Shown here: positions 1 through 7,229 of the stretch, piece by piece
Numbering within the stretch: the first letter of the stretch is position 1
Layout of the letters: the number at the start of each line of letters is the position of its first letter
Source: Flavobacterium limicola
GTDB lineage: Bacteria > Bacteroidota > Bacteroidia > Flavobacteriales > Flavobacteriaceae
Length of the DNA stretch: 64,000 nt
NCBI RefSeq assembly: GCF_003634755.1
Contig: NZ_RBXA01000003.1
Coordinates: 519,529 to 583,528 of the forward strand
Reading direction: 5' to 3'
Notes under the pieces: generated by a model
What the model saw: the letters and a program-made list of their open reading frames with translations, nothing else
Database searches by the model: none
What the model was told of the DNA's origin: nothing
Position numbers and translations under genes: made by a program

Positions 1-1
1 T

Positions 2-355
2 AGAAAATACAAAATGTATTCAGAACTTATTTACTTAATTTTTGACATAACTAATGCTGAAAAATTAGGCGAAGAAATAACCCAACAAGATATATTAAAA
101 CGAATTTTAGGTATTAAAAGAGATATGTTTTTATATGCCCCAGATGAAATGTTCAAAACATTTACAAATTGGACACTTGAACTCAAAAATCAAACAAATG
201 GGACACGACATTTTAAAACATATTTTGAGTTAATGAAATTAGCAAGAAAAGATATGGGGCAAATAAAAACAAAAATAAAATTAGACGATTTTATGCTTTT
301 TTATATGCAAGATGAATTAGCATATAAAGAATTTAAAAGAATAAATGGTTGGTAA
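2..355 (+). CDS. C-terminal part of an unrecognised protein (runs off the left edge)
   Basis: The frame is open from base 2, so the ATG at 14 is probably internal and the true start lies outside the window. About 117 codons are visible, ending with TAA at 353-355. The visible part is charged and probably helical, starting with a short hydrophobic stretch (LIYLIFDI), with many Lys/Glu and no motif I recognise. It is followed 16 bases later by the first element B stem-loop. Its orientation is that of the following array. Function unknown. Confidence 0.6.
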   Translation, partial: RKYKMYSELIYLIFDITNAEKLGEEITQQDILKRILGIKRDMFLYAPDEMFKTFTNWTLELKNQTNGTRHFKTYFELMKLARKDMGQIKTKIKLDDFMLFYMQDELAYKEFKRINGW

Positions 356-370
356 AGGAACTGCCACCAA

Positions 371-444
371 TAGCTAGAGTTTCGTTGCGTGCGCAGCACG
401 AACAATGAAACTCCTGTTGAACAGCCTGTCCCGCTTTTTCGGGA
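371..444 (+). repeat. Element B copy 1: 3'-module stem-loop
   Basis: This is an imperfect palindrome with arms GAGTTTCGTTGCGTGC and GCACGAACAATGAAACTC (377-413), followed by GTTGAACAGCCTG and a small hairpin TCCCG/CGGGA (429-444). Near-identical copies lie at 4167-4212, 14456-14540 and 15926-16013, with a degenerate one near 5246-5312. Each sits 5-30 bases 3' of a gene stop. Bulged arms with a GCCAACAG-type start recall folded integron attC sites; this is inference. Confidence 0.75.
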
Positions 445-937
445 GAACCGTTCACTGGCAGGTAATATGGAGTTTTCGTAAAGTTTTGAGAGAGAATATC
501 AAGAGGATTTAGTATCCTCTTTTTTTGGAGTAGTTTTAAGCTTGGTTTTTTGAGTGTTTTTCTTCACTTTTGTGCATAAGTGCCGACCTCGCAGATATAC
601 GGCAGTTTTCTAAACTGTGCCCATAACAATGAGCAAATAATGATTGATTTTTCACCCTACAATCTGCAATTGATTTTTTACTTTGATGGATCAAAATCTA
701 GTAAAAACAGTATATAAAATTATTGGCATTGCATTTTGAGGATATAACAGCCATTTTTAGTGCTTTTCACGAATTGTTTTCTTTTAAGAACCATCAAGCA
801 ACTTTTTACAGAAAGAATCTTAATTGTAGTTTAAATCCCATATATTTACTTTCTCGGTAACAAAATAAAGTGCGTTTAGAGATTTTTAGACGAAATGAAG
901 TTGTGGGCAATGTTATTGAGTTAATACCTAAAAATTA
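445..937. other. Non-coding spacer with partial element C (810-890)
   Basis: No credible ORF here. A hairpin AGAGGATTT/AGTATCCTCT followed by seven T (about 500-527) could terminate transcription. Bases 810-890 match the 3' third of element C (AAGAATCTTAATTGTAG through GTTTAGAGATTTTTAGA), placed 48 bases upstream of the next ATG, as in the full copies. Confidence 0.6.
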
Positions 938-2158
938 ATGAATCATAATCCTAAAATTTTTATCCACTATTCTTGGGACAATGAACTCCATAAGACATGG
1001 ACACTTTATTTAGCAAATAGACTTAGCTCAGATGGTGTTGACGTAATCTTTGATCAATATGATTTAAAGTTAGGATCAAACAATAATTATTTTATGGAGC
1101 AAATTTCAAAAGCATCGAAAGTTCTCTTGATTATGACTCCAGACTATAAAATTAAAGCAGACAATCGAATTTCGGGTGTGGGATATGAATATCAAATAAT
1201 AAGTACGGAATTTGCAAAAACAATTTCTACTAACACGAAGTTTCTCCCTATTCTCCGAGCCGGTGATATTGAGTCAAGTATACCTACTTTCCTTCAATCC
1301 TTTCTTTATTTAGATGTTAGAGCTGACGGTGAGTTTGAAAGAAAGTATATTGAACTTTTAAAGAACATATATGATGAGCCGCTGAATCCAAAGCCACCTC
1401 TAGGCAAAAAACCAAACTTTACGGATGCAAAACCTATTTCAAAAATAAAAACAATGACTGATGTTTTGGGATTAGGATTGTCCCGAGCACAAGTACATAA
1501 AATTTTAGGAAAGCCTGACACAAAGGACGCTTTAATAGAAACATATTGGAGTCATGGACTAGAGGTTATTTATAATAAGCATTGGGACAAGGTTGATGGG
1601 GTTTTAGCAAAGCGGCAACCGTCAGGAATTAGTTTCGATTATGAGGTAAACGGTATATTCCTTGAAGAAAGCTTTGCGGAGATCAAAGCCAAATTAGGAA
1701 ATCCTTTAAACTGGGGTTTACCGAATCCATTTACTTCATATGCATTTTATAAAATCGATAATAAGTTTCTTACCATAGCTTTATGGAGAGCAACACCTGA
1801 TAAAGAATATGCAGATTTCAAAATGGGTACAGCTTACGCTATCGCATATTGCGAAGAACATTCCGCCATTGCATGTGAACCAATAATCGCTGCAACTATT
1901 GAAGAAATCAGAGCGCGAAAAAATCTAACTTATCTTGAGAGGAAACCAAAAGATTATGAAATTGATTTTAAAGCAGATTTTTTCAATGAAGAATATATGA
2001 TTTCGCCTCCATACCCGTTTTTAGGCGGTGGCTACATGATTACTGTATTATTTCAAGAGTCAGGAACACTAGTGGATTTTTGGCTTTATGATTTAATGTG
2101 GTCATATCTAGTCATAAGAATGATTGGCTTACGAAATATTAATGAAATAGAAAAATAG
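938..2158 (+). CDS. SEFIR/TIR-domain protein with C-terminal BamE-like repeats
   Basis: Residues about 5-150 form a SEFIR/TIR-type domain: KIFIHYSWDN at the first strand, DGVDVIFDQYDLKLG in the box-2 region, KVLLIMTPDYKIKADNR, then GVGYEYQII with the conserved Gly-Tyr-Glu. TIR/SEFIR proteins in bacteria often act as NAD-cleaving or signalling parts of anti-phage systems. Residues about 170-285 contain two similar units (GLSRAQVHKILGKPD and EESFAEIKAKLGNP) like the turn motif of SmpA/BamE lipoproteins. The last 100 residues are unrecognised. No signal peptide, so probably cytosolic. It stands alone, with element C remnant upstream and repeat A hairpin downstream. Fold call is firm; defence role is inference. 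Confidence 0.85.
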   Translation: MNHNPKIFIHYSWDNELHKTWTLYLANRLSSDGVDVIFDQYDLKLGSNNNYFMEQISKASKVLLIMTPDYKIKADNRISGVGYEYQIISTEFAKTISTNTKFLPILRAGDIESSIPTFLQSFLYLDVRADGEFERKYIELLKNIYDEPLNPKPPLGKKPNFTDAKPISKIKTMTDVLGLGLSRAQVHKILGKPDTKDALIETYWSHGLEVIYNKHWDKVDGVLAKRQPSGISFDYEVNGIFLEESFAEIKAKLGNPLNWGLPNPFTSYAFYKIDNKFLTIALWRATPDKEYADFKMGTAYAIAYCEEHSAIACEPIIAATIEEIRARKNLTYLERKPKDYEIDFKADFFNEEYMISPPYPFLGGGYMITVLFQESGTLVDFWLYDLMWSYLVIRMIGLRNINEIEK

Positions 2159-2172
2159 AACACTGCTTCCCA

Positions 2173-2495
2173 CTACCGCACGAATCTTTTCGTGTGGTAC
2201 TTAACCTGATTGCTCAAAATGGTAGATAAGAATAGAGCTAAGTGTAGTTTGATTTTTAGGTCTTTACCTTTTATCGAAGATTTATGAGCTTAGGAGTAAT
2301 TGTGATAAAAATGGTAATTGGAAGAGTAGGAGGAAGAGGTAGAAAGATGCTGAGATGAGGTGTATTTATTTGTTTTGAAAATTTGTAATAAAAAAACTAT
2401 ACATTAGCAAAACAATAAATACTGACGTTTGTCCGACATAGCAACCCAATTTTGGGTAGATATGTCGGACGCTATCAGATATATATACAAGTTAG
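2173..2495. repeat. Repeat A copy 1 (about 320 bp)
   Basis: Direct repeat of 3493-3806, almost identical by eye apart from a few substitutions and a short deletion. It begins with a hairpin (TACCGCACGAA/TTCGTGTGGTA, 2174-2199) that could terminate the upstream gene. It ends with a larger hairpin in which GTCCGACATA (2431-2440) pairs perfectly with TATGTCGGAC (2461-2470) around an inner CCCAAT/TTTGGG. No ORF. The two copies bracket a 1-kb segment. Confidence 0.85.
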
Positions 2496-2610
2496 TGCCA
2501 ATTTTCGACCTCACATATGAGACAAATAGCTTTAATATTATTGGTCTTCAGTTTTTACAACGTAAAAGCTAAGTCTGCTTTCGATAAAACGACAAAGGTT
2601 ATCTAGAAGA

Positions 2611-2820
2611 TTATCTAGAACTCTTTAACAATGAATAATTACCTCTACTATCTCTAATAAAATAAACTGTTTCTTTACCTGGATTTCCTAAACGATGTTT
2701 AGATAAGAAAGATTTAGATTTTACTAAAAGATTATTACAAGATTCATTTACATCTTTAACATTGAAAATAGGTTTGATATTTGAGGATGTGATTGTGTTA
2801 ACAATAGTTGACGGTTTCAT
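2611..2820 (-). CDS. Small hypothetical protein (doubtful)
   Basis: A 69-codon ORF and the only minus-strand candidate in the first 19 kb. Its sequence looks protein-like in the second half (LGNPGKETVYFIRDSRGNY) but I do not recognise it. It starts in an AT-rich stretch with no clear -7 box. It lies between repeat A and the next + strand operon. It may be a remnant or chance. Confidence 0.35.
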   Translation of the reverse strand: MKPSTIVNTITSSNIKPIFNVKDVNESCNNLLVKSKSFLSKHRLGNPGKETVYFIRDSRGNYSLLKSSR

Positions 2821-2925
2821 ATATTTTTTTATTTACAATATATAAAAAATAAATGAGAATTCCTAATTTATATCAACAACAAAATCAATTAATTATAGTA
2901 AATTTCCGCTGTTAAAATTAATTTT

Positions 2926-3267
2926 ATGTTTAAGAAGATTTGGAATGATTCGGTAGGTTCAAAAGTAATAGCAGGTGGTATACTTGCTGCTCTAGGATAT
3001 ATTTTACTCTATCTCTACAACTGGTACAAAAGCATTTCATTGATTGAGACTTGGAAGCAAACCAAAGATTATGTAATTCCAATTGCTATAACAGTAGTTG
3101 TTTTATACATTGTTCTAACAATTTATTCTAGGTATCAGTATAAGAAGATGATGAAGTTAAACAATGAGGAATTCTCAAAGAATTTCAAAAAGATGTTTGA
3201 AGATTATAAGCAAGATATAATAAAAAAACGTAGAACTTCCAGTTTTTGGGACAGAGATAGATATTAG
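2926..3267 (+). CDS. Small two-helix membrane protein
   Basis: 113 aa, with two predicted membrane segments: about 16-33 (VIAGGILAALGYILLYLYNW) and about 48-66 (VIPIAITVVVLYIVLTIYS). These are followed by a basic, helical C-terminal tail of about 45 residues, probably cytosolic. The opening MFKKIWNDSVGSKVIAGGI is of a type common in small Bacteroidota membrane proteins next to defence or phage genes, but I cannot name a function. It is separated from the next ORF by 3 bases, so the two are probably co-transcribed. It lies between the two copies of repeat A. Confidence 0.7.
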   Translation: MFKKIWNDSVGSKVIAGGILAALGYILLYLYNWYKSISLIETWKQTKDYVIPIAITVVVLYIVLTIYSRYQYKKMMKLNNEEFSKNFKKMFEDYKQDIIKKRRTSSFWDRDRY

Positions 3268-3270
3268 AAT

Positions 3271-3549
3271 ATGATAAAACATTACATTTTACTATTACTT
3301 ATATCGCTGGTTTTTGGGCAACCCAAATCAGAAAACAAGGTTACTAAATCAAAACCAAAAGTTGATGTGGTAAAACCTGTTGAGGTTGTTTCTAAAACTA
3401 AAACTGACACAGTAGTTGTAAAAAATCTCTATTGCAACAATTGGAATAGCAAAAGAGACTGCCAAAATAGTCTTGAAAGAATAAAAACCCCGCTACCGCA
3501 CGAATCCTTTCGTGTGGTACCTAACCTGAATGCTCAGAATGGTAGATAA
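3271..3549 (+). CDS. Secreted small protein, 3' end fused into repeat A
   Basis: Begins with a signal-peptide-like MIKHYILLLLISLVFG, then a Lys/Val-rich linker (SKPKVDVVKPVEVVSK) and a short Cys-containing segment (CNNWNSKRDCQNS). From 3493 the reading frame runs into repeat A copy 2, so the last about 19 codons are repeat-derived. The original 3' end was therefore probably replaced when the repeat arrived or recombined. Second gene of the pair with the 113-aa membrane protein. No function recognised. Confidence 0.5.
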   Translation: MIKHYILLLLISLVFGQPKSENKVTKSKPKVDVVKPVEVVSKTKTDTVVVKNLYCNNWNSKRDCQNSLERIKTPLPHESFRVVPNLNAQNGR

Positions 3550-3806
3550 GAATAGAGCTAAGTGTAGTCTGATTTTTAGGTCTTTACCTTTTATCGAAGA
3601 TTTATGAGCTTAGGAGTGATTGTGATAAAAATGGTAATTGGAAGAGTAGGAGGAAGAGATAGAAAGATGCTGAGATGTATTTATTTTGATAATTTGTAAT
3701 AAAAAAACTATACATTAGCAAAACAATAAATACTGACGTTTGTCCGACATAGCAACCCAATATAGGGTAGATATGTCTGACGCTATCAGATATATATACA
3801 AGTTAG
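3493..3806. repeat. Repeat A copy 2
   Basis: Second copy of the 320-bp direct repeat at 2173-2495. Both terminal hairpins are kept. The right stem reads GTCCGACATA/TATGTCTGAC, with one change that still allows G-U pairing in RNA. The start overlaps the last codons of the upstream ORF. Confidence 0.85.
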
Positions 3807-3842
3807 CAGTTATATTGCCAAAAAACTTAAAAATAACATTTT

Positions 3843-3938
3843 ATGAAATATTTTTTTATTTCCTCAGGATGGATTGCTCAAAGAGAAGAAGAATTACCTC
3901 CAGGTGATGATTCAAGATCTGATGAAGAACCGAAATAA
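3843..3938 (+). CDS. Possible 31-aa microprotein
   Basis: An ATG-initiated 32-codon frame directly after repeat A encodes a short aromatic N-terminus (MKYFFISSGWIA) and a strongly acidic, Pro-rich tail (EEELPPGDDSRSDEEPK). It lies 20 bases before the next small membrane protein gene, so the two could be co-transcribed. The composition is unlike random AT-rich DNA, but no homologue is recognised. Confidence 0.35.
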   Translation: MKYFFISSGWIAQREEELPPGDDSRSDEEPK

Positions 3939-3958
3939 CAAATTTAAAATAAGATGAT

Positions 3959-4159
3959 ATGCAATTAAATTTAAGAAAATCAACTTTATTATTAAGAATA
4001 ATTGGATCAATTTCATTGATTATATTTATTACTATTCAAGTAGCGGAAATTAATAATATAAACGCAATATACTTTTTGTATTCAAGTGTATTATGTTTTC
4101 TGATTATTTTAATCTCTAAATTTCTAATTTATTTAGGTAAATATTATTACAAAGAATGA
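3959..4159 (+). CDS. Small membrane protein, 66 aa
   Basis: Almost wholly hydrophobic with two membrane helices, about residues 10-28 (LLLRIIGSISLIIFITIQV) and 36-57 (AIYFLYSSVLCFLIILISKFL), and a basic N-terminus. Could be a toxin, holin-like or immunity-type membrane peptide; nothing identifies it further. Element B copy 2 starts 7 bases after its stop, which supports treating it as a module gene. Confidence 0.55.
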   Translation: MQLNLRKSTLLLRIIGSISLIIFITIQVAEINNINAIYFLYSSVLCFLIILISKFLIYLGKYYYKE

Positions 4160-4166
4160 ATCTTTT

Positions 4167-4212
4167 GCCAACAGCTAAGCTTTCGTTGCGTGGGTAGCAC
4201 GAACAATGAAAC
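4167..4212 (+). repeat. Element B copy 2
   Basis: GCCAACAGCTAAGCTTTCG...GTAGCACGAACAATGAAAC, the same bulged stem-loop as at 371-444. Here it is joined directly to element C with no Gly-rich hairpin tail. It sits right behind a gene stop. Confidence 0.75.
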
Positions 4213-4465
4213 CCCATTGGCGCTCGTTTATCAACCTTCTCTGGTGCTTGTCTGCGACGAGTACCTATTTAAATTAACAGCTAAATCGTAGCGTTTGCAA
4301 CGCGGTTAATGATAAGAAAATGTATTTTACACTTGGACAGCTATTGGTGTTTTGCTCTCGACGCCCGCAGCAATTCGAAGGCTGCTGGAAAGAATCTTAA
4401 TTGTAGTTCAAATCCCATATATTTTTTAATTAATAAAATAAAGTTAGTTTGAACGTTTTTAGACG
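4213..4465 (+). repeat. Element C copy 1 (about 250 bp)
   Basis: Runs from CCCATTGGCGCTCGTTT through CTGCGACGAGTACCTA, AACGCGGTTAATGATAAG, ACACTTGGACAGCTA, GCTGCTGGAAAGAATCTTAA to a TTTTTAGA end. Other copies are at 14580-14835, 16413-16668 and 18303-18552, plus a partial one at 810-890. In every case the next feature downstream is the start of an accessory gene on the same strand. No conserved ORF runs through the copies, so it is probably a non-coding element such as a promoter-bearing leader or recombination site. Confidence 0.8.
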
Positions 4466-4468
4466 TAC

Positions 4469-4483
4469 TGACGTTGTACGTCA
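4469..4483 (+). promoter_or_regulatory. TGACG-TTGTA-CGTCA hairpin before a gene
   Basis: A perfect 5-bp inverted repeat with a 5-base loop, 35 bases before the ATG at 4519. The same arms with different loops occur at 6731-6745 and 12137-12151, also just 5' of genes. It could be the conserved right edge of a cassette recombination site. Confidence 0.6.
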
Positions 4484-4518
4484 TCGAAAAAAAAACAAAA
4501 CCTACATAAAATAAAAGT

Positions 4519-5238
4519 ATGGATTTTTTTGAAAAATCAATTATTGAACTCCAAAATCAAAGACCAATATTTCATTCTGAAGATGATTTAAAGTTAGCTT
4601 TAGCTTTTAATATCAAAGAAAATAATCCCGAATTCGAAATTCGTCTCGAAAGACCTGTAGAATTAGAAATGATTAATCGAAATGGAAAAAAAACAACTGT
4701 TCGAGCTCCAATCGATATAGTAGTTATTGATACTAATGGAAATTCTTATCCTATCGAACTAAAATACAAAACGCGAAAAGCAAACATTTCCCTTAATGAC
4801 GAAAATTACATTTTAGCGGAGCACGGAGCTCAAGATGTGGGAAGATATAGTTTTAGAAAAGATATTTATAGAATTGAAAATTATAAATCAAAGAATTTAA
4901 ATTATAAATATGGATATGTTTTAATTCTAACAAATGACAAAGCATATTTTGAAAAAAATGTTTTTGAAAAAGACAATATTGACAAACATTTTTCATTCCA
5001 CAATGGAGCACTACTTAATCCTTTTGATTTAAGTTGGAATTATAGTAAAATGGATAAAACCAAATTCATATTAAATGAAAATAATGTTTGGTGTAACATT
5101 AAGTCACAAGAACATTGGACATGCAAAAAAGAAAATTTTTATAAATTGGATTTATTAAAAGATTATGAAATAACTTGGATTGATTTTTCAATAATTGAGA
5201 AAACAATCTTTAAATATTGTCTCATAAAAATAGAATAG
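4519..5238 (+). CDS. PD-(D/E)XK-like nuclease candidate
   Basis: 239 aa without signal peptide. The region APIDIVVIDTNGNSYPIELK (residues about 64-82) fits the PD-(D/E)XK core: Asp66, then Glu80-Leu-Lys82 at the end of the next strand, with an acidic N-terminal helix (SEDDLKLALAF) as possible first Glu. Such folds occur in restriction and anti-phage nucleases. The C-terminal half (with WCNIKSQEHWTCKKENFYKL near its end) is unrecognised. A lone gene in its module, with element C and the TGACG hairpin upstream and a degenerate element B downstream. Nuclease fold is probable; target unknown. Confidence 0.7.
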   Translation: MDFFEKSIIELQNQRPIFHSEDDLKLALAFNIKENNPEFEIRLERPVELEMINRNGKKTTVRAPIDIVVIDTNGNSYPIELKYKTRKANISLNDENYILAEHGAQDVGRYSFRKDIYRIENYKSKNLNYKYGYVLILTNDKAYFEKNVFEKDNIDKHFSFHNGALLNPFDLSWNYSKMDKTKFILNENNVWCNIKSQEHWTCKKENFYKLDLLKDYEITWIDFSIIEKTIFKYCLIKIE

Positions 5239-5245
5239 TAAAAGC

Positions 5246-5312
5246 GACGACGCACAACAGTGTGCGGTTAGTTGCGTGCGCGGTACTAACAATAAAAGCT
5301 GTGTTGAACAGA
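5246..5312 (+). repeat. Degenerate element B copy
   Basis: GCGACGACGCACAACAGTGT...GTTGCGTGCGCGGTACTAAC...GTGTTGAACAG retains the order and spacing of element B with a different stem sequence. It starts 8 bases after the preceding stop. Confidence 0.5.
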
Positions 5313-5412
5313 AAAGTAGGTAGTTTGAAGAAACAAAGTGAATTTGATAAAACGTAATTTTCTTTTCAAAATCTAATATTGGCAATAAGAAAATAAAAAT
5401 AAATATAGAATT

Positions 5413-6273
5413 ATGAGCAAATTTTTAACTGGCAGTAAATTGGGAGAAGCCATTTATGATATTATATGGGATGCTGAAAGAACACTTTTAATAGTTTCTC
5501 CATTTATAAAACTTGATGACTATTTCAAGGAGCTTTTTGACAAACATAAAAACAATCCTAAAATTCATCTGATTTTGGTTTTTGGAAAGAATGAAAATGA
5601 TATTAAGAGGAGTATGAGTAAGTCAGACTTTGATTATTTTAATAAATTCTTAAATGTAAGTATTATATATGTTCCAAATTTGCATGCGAAGTACTATGGC
5701 AATGAAAATAAAGGTATCATTACATCAATAAATCTTTATGATTATTCGTTCAAAAATAATATTGAATTTGGTGTTTATTCAGAACAAAGCATATTAAATC
5801 ATTTTAAAACATCTGCTGACAACGAAGCTTGGAATGAATGTATAGAGATTGCAGAAAACAATGAAGTGGTTTTTATTAAAAGACCAATTTATCAAAATAA
5901 AAAAATCTTAATTAATTTAGGTAAAGACTATATTAAATCTGATATACTTTTTGATTCAACTGAAAAATTTTACGGATTTAGAAAGAACACATCTAACTCT
6001 GACAAACGTTTAAACGACTTTCCAGATGAGTTAGAATTAGGGGCATCGGGTAGTCAAAGACCTGAAAGGACAGAAAAAACAGAAAAACAAGAAATAGGGT
6101 ATTGTATTAGAAGTGGAATTGAAATACCGTATAATCCCAAACAACCTATGACTAAAATGTCTTGGAAAATTTGGAATGAGTATGGAAATTCTGATTTTCC
6201 TGAAACCTATTGCCATAAAACAGGTAGAAAATCAAATGGAAAAACCTCAATGAGGAATCCAGAATTGAAATAA
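5413..6273 (+). CDS. Phospholipase D-like nuclease-family protein
   Basis: The N-terminal 130 residues form one PLD-type half: LLIVSPFIKLDDYF near residue 25, then the HKD-type motif LHAKYYGNENKG with His91 and Lys93, followed by TSINLYDYS and NIEFGV. One motif per chain means a dimer would be needed for an active site. The tail (about 225-286) resembles the zinc-ribbon seen at the end of many such Bacteroidota proteins, but only single Cys remain where CxxC pairs are expected (YCIRSG, YCHKTGRKS), so metal binding may be lost. Probably cytosolic; DNA or RNA cleavage or defence use is inference. Confidence 0.8.
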   Translation: MSKFLTGSKLGEAIYDIIWDAERTLLIVSPFIKLDDYFKELFDKHKNNPKIHLILVFGKNENDIKRSMSKSDFDYFNKFLNVSIIYVPNLHAKYYGNENKGIITSINLYDYSFKNNIEFGVYSEQSILNHFKTSADNEAWNECIEIAENNEVVFIKRPIYQNKKILINLGKDYIKSDILFDSTEKFYGFRKNTSNSDKRLNDFPDELELGASGSQRPERTEKTEKQEIGYCIRSGIEIPYNPKQPMTKMSWKIWNEYGNSDFPETYCHKTGRKSNGKTSMRNPELK

Positions 6274-6730
6274 AAATTTATCGTTTGATAATGGTTTTAA
6301 TAAATTAGATTTTATGTTTAATTTGAATTTGTTTTATACCTGCAAATTTAATGGATATCTGAAAAAGCATGTTTTTCCCCCTAAATACAAAAACGAATGT
6401 AAAAAAACAACGAGGGCAAGTTTTACCTTCAAAAACAGAACGAGGGTAAATTTTTCATGTATTTATACTTGTGTACGAAACGAGTGTAAGTAACATCCTT
6501 GTTCAAAAAACGACATTATGAGCATGAAAGCGACATACAATCATGATATATCCTATAACAATTTACCGCTATTACCGCCACAAGTGGAAATAGAGAGGGA
6601 CTTATAGTTATTTCAGGACAGGTCAAACGGTCTAAAAACCTAAAACAAGTCTCTGAGAATCGTATATTGGAGATTTTTCAAAGATAGGAGTCCGAATAGG
6701 CGATATATAAAAAGAGGTTATTAGACACAC
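6274..6730. other. Non-coding spacer with Fic remnant and shared repeats
   Basis: No intact gene. Bases 6336-6601 are homologous to 25941-26203, with many substitutions. Within this, 6533-6601 still reads as the start of a Fic protein. Bases 6632-6702 (CTGAGAATCGTATATTGGAG through AGGAGTCCGAATA) recur at 35736-35806. A motif TAGTTATTTCAGGACAGGTC at about 6605 is shared with 19438 and 44300. Confidence 0.65.
6533..6601 (+). pseudogene. Fic-family protein remnant (N-terminal fragment)
   Basis: Translating from 6533 gives TYNHDISYNNLPLLPPQVEI, the characteristic opening of Bacteroidota Fic proteins (xYNxLPLLPP, then an E-rich helix). The frame ends almost at once and no Fic motif (HPFxxGNGR) follows, so only the first segment survives. 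A second remnant is at 26132-26349. Confidence 0.5.
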
Positions 6731-6745
6731 TGACGTTGTGCGTCA
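6731..6745 (+). promoter_or_regulatory. TGACG-TTGTG-CGTCA hairpin before a gene
   Basis: Perfect inverted repeat, 6 bp if the flanking C and G are included, 57 bases before the ATG at 6802. Equivalent sites are at 4469-4483 and 12137-12151. Confidence 0.6.
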
Positions 6746-6801
6746 GCTTAAACCAACATTCTGCATGAAAAAACTAACAAAAAAATAGGAACAATTTTAA
6801 A

Positions 6802-7224
6802 ATGATAGGAATTTCAACTGAAACGACAAACGAATCAATGATTGATATTGAAACTCTTTGGGGCAAGTTTTGGGGAGAAAATAGCGCTGACAAAATACCT
6901 AACAAAGCAAGTGACGAAATTTATGCTGTTTATACCGACTACCAAAGCGATTATACAGGAAAATATACCTTAATCATTGGCTTTCCTGTAACTACATTTG
7001 ATAATATTCCTGATGGTTTCGTAGAACGAAATATTTCAGTTGATTTAAACGTAAAATACATATCAAAAGGGAAAATGCCAGAAGCAATATTGAAAACTTG
7101 GACAGAAATAGGACAAGACACTCAACTAAATAGAGCTTACCGTGCAGATGTAACCATTCACGGACAAAAATATTATCATCGAGATAACGCAGAAGTCGAA
7201 ACTTATATTTCAATTATCAAATAG
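6802..7224 (+). CDS. GyrI-like effector-binding domain protein
   Basis: 140 aa, matching the stand-alone effector-binding (GyrI-like / AraC effector) fold: an N-terminal GISTETTNE strand, the helix segment DIETLWGKFWGE, then IYAVYTDYQSDYTGKYTLII (about 42-63) and a C-terminal repeat of the fold ending in a Tyr-rich strand. These domains bind small hydrophobic or cationic ligands, sometimes with hydrolase activity. No DNA-binding part is present. It lies 5 bases before the YcaQ-family gene, so the two form an operon and may cooperate in resistance to DNA-damaging or toxic compounds (inference). Confidence 0.8.
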   Translation: MIGISTETTNESMIDIETLWGKFWGENSADKIPNKASDEIYAVYTDYQSDYTGKYTLIIGFPVTTFDNIPDGFVERNISVDLNVKYISKGKMPEAILKTWTEIGQDTQLNRAYRADVTIHGQKYYHRDNAEVETYISIIK

Positions 7225-7229
7225 AATTT

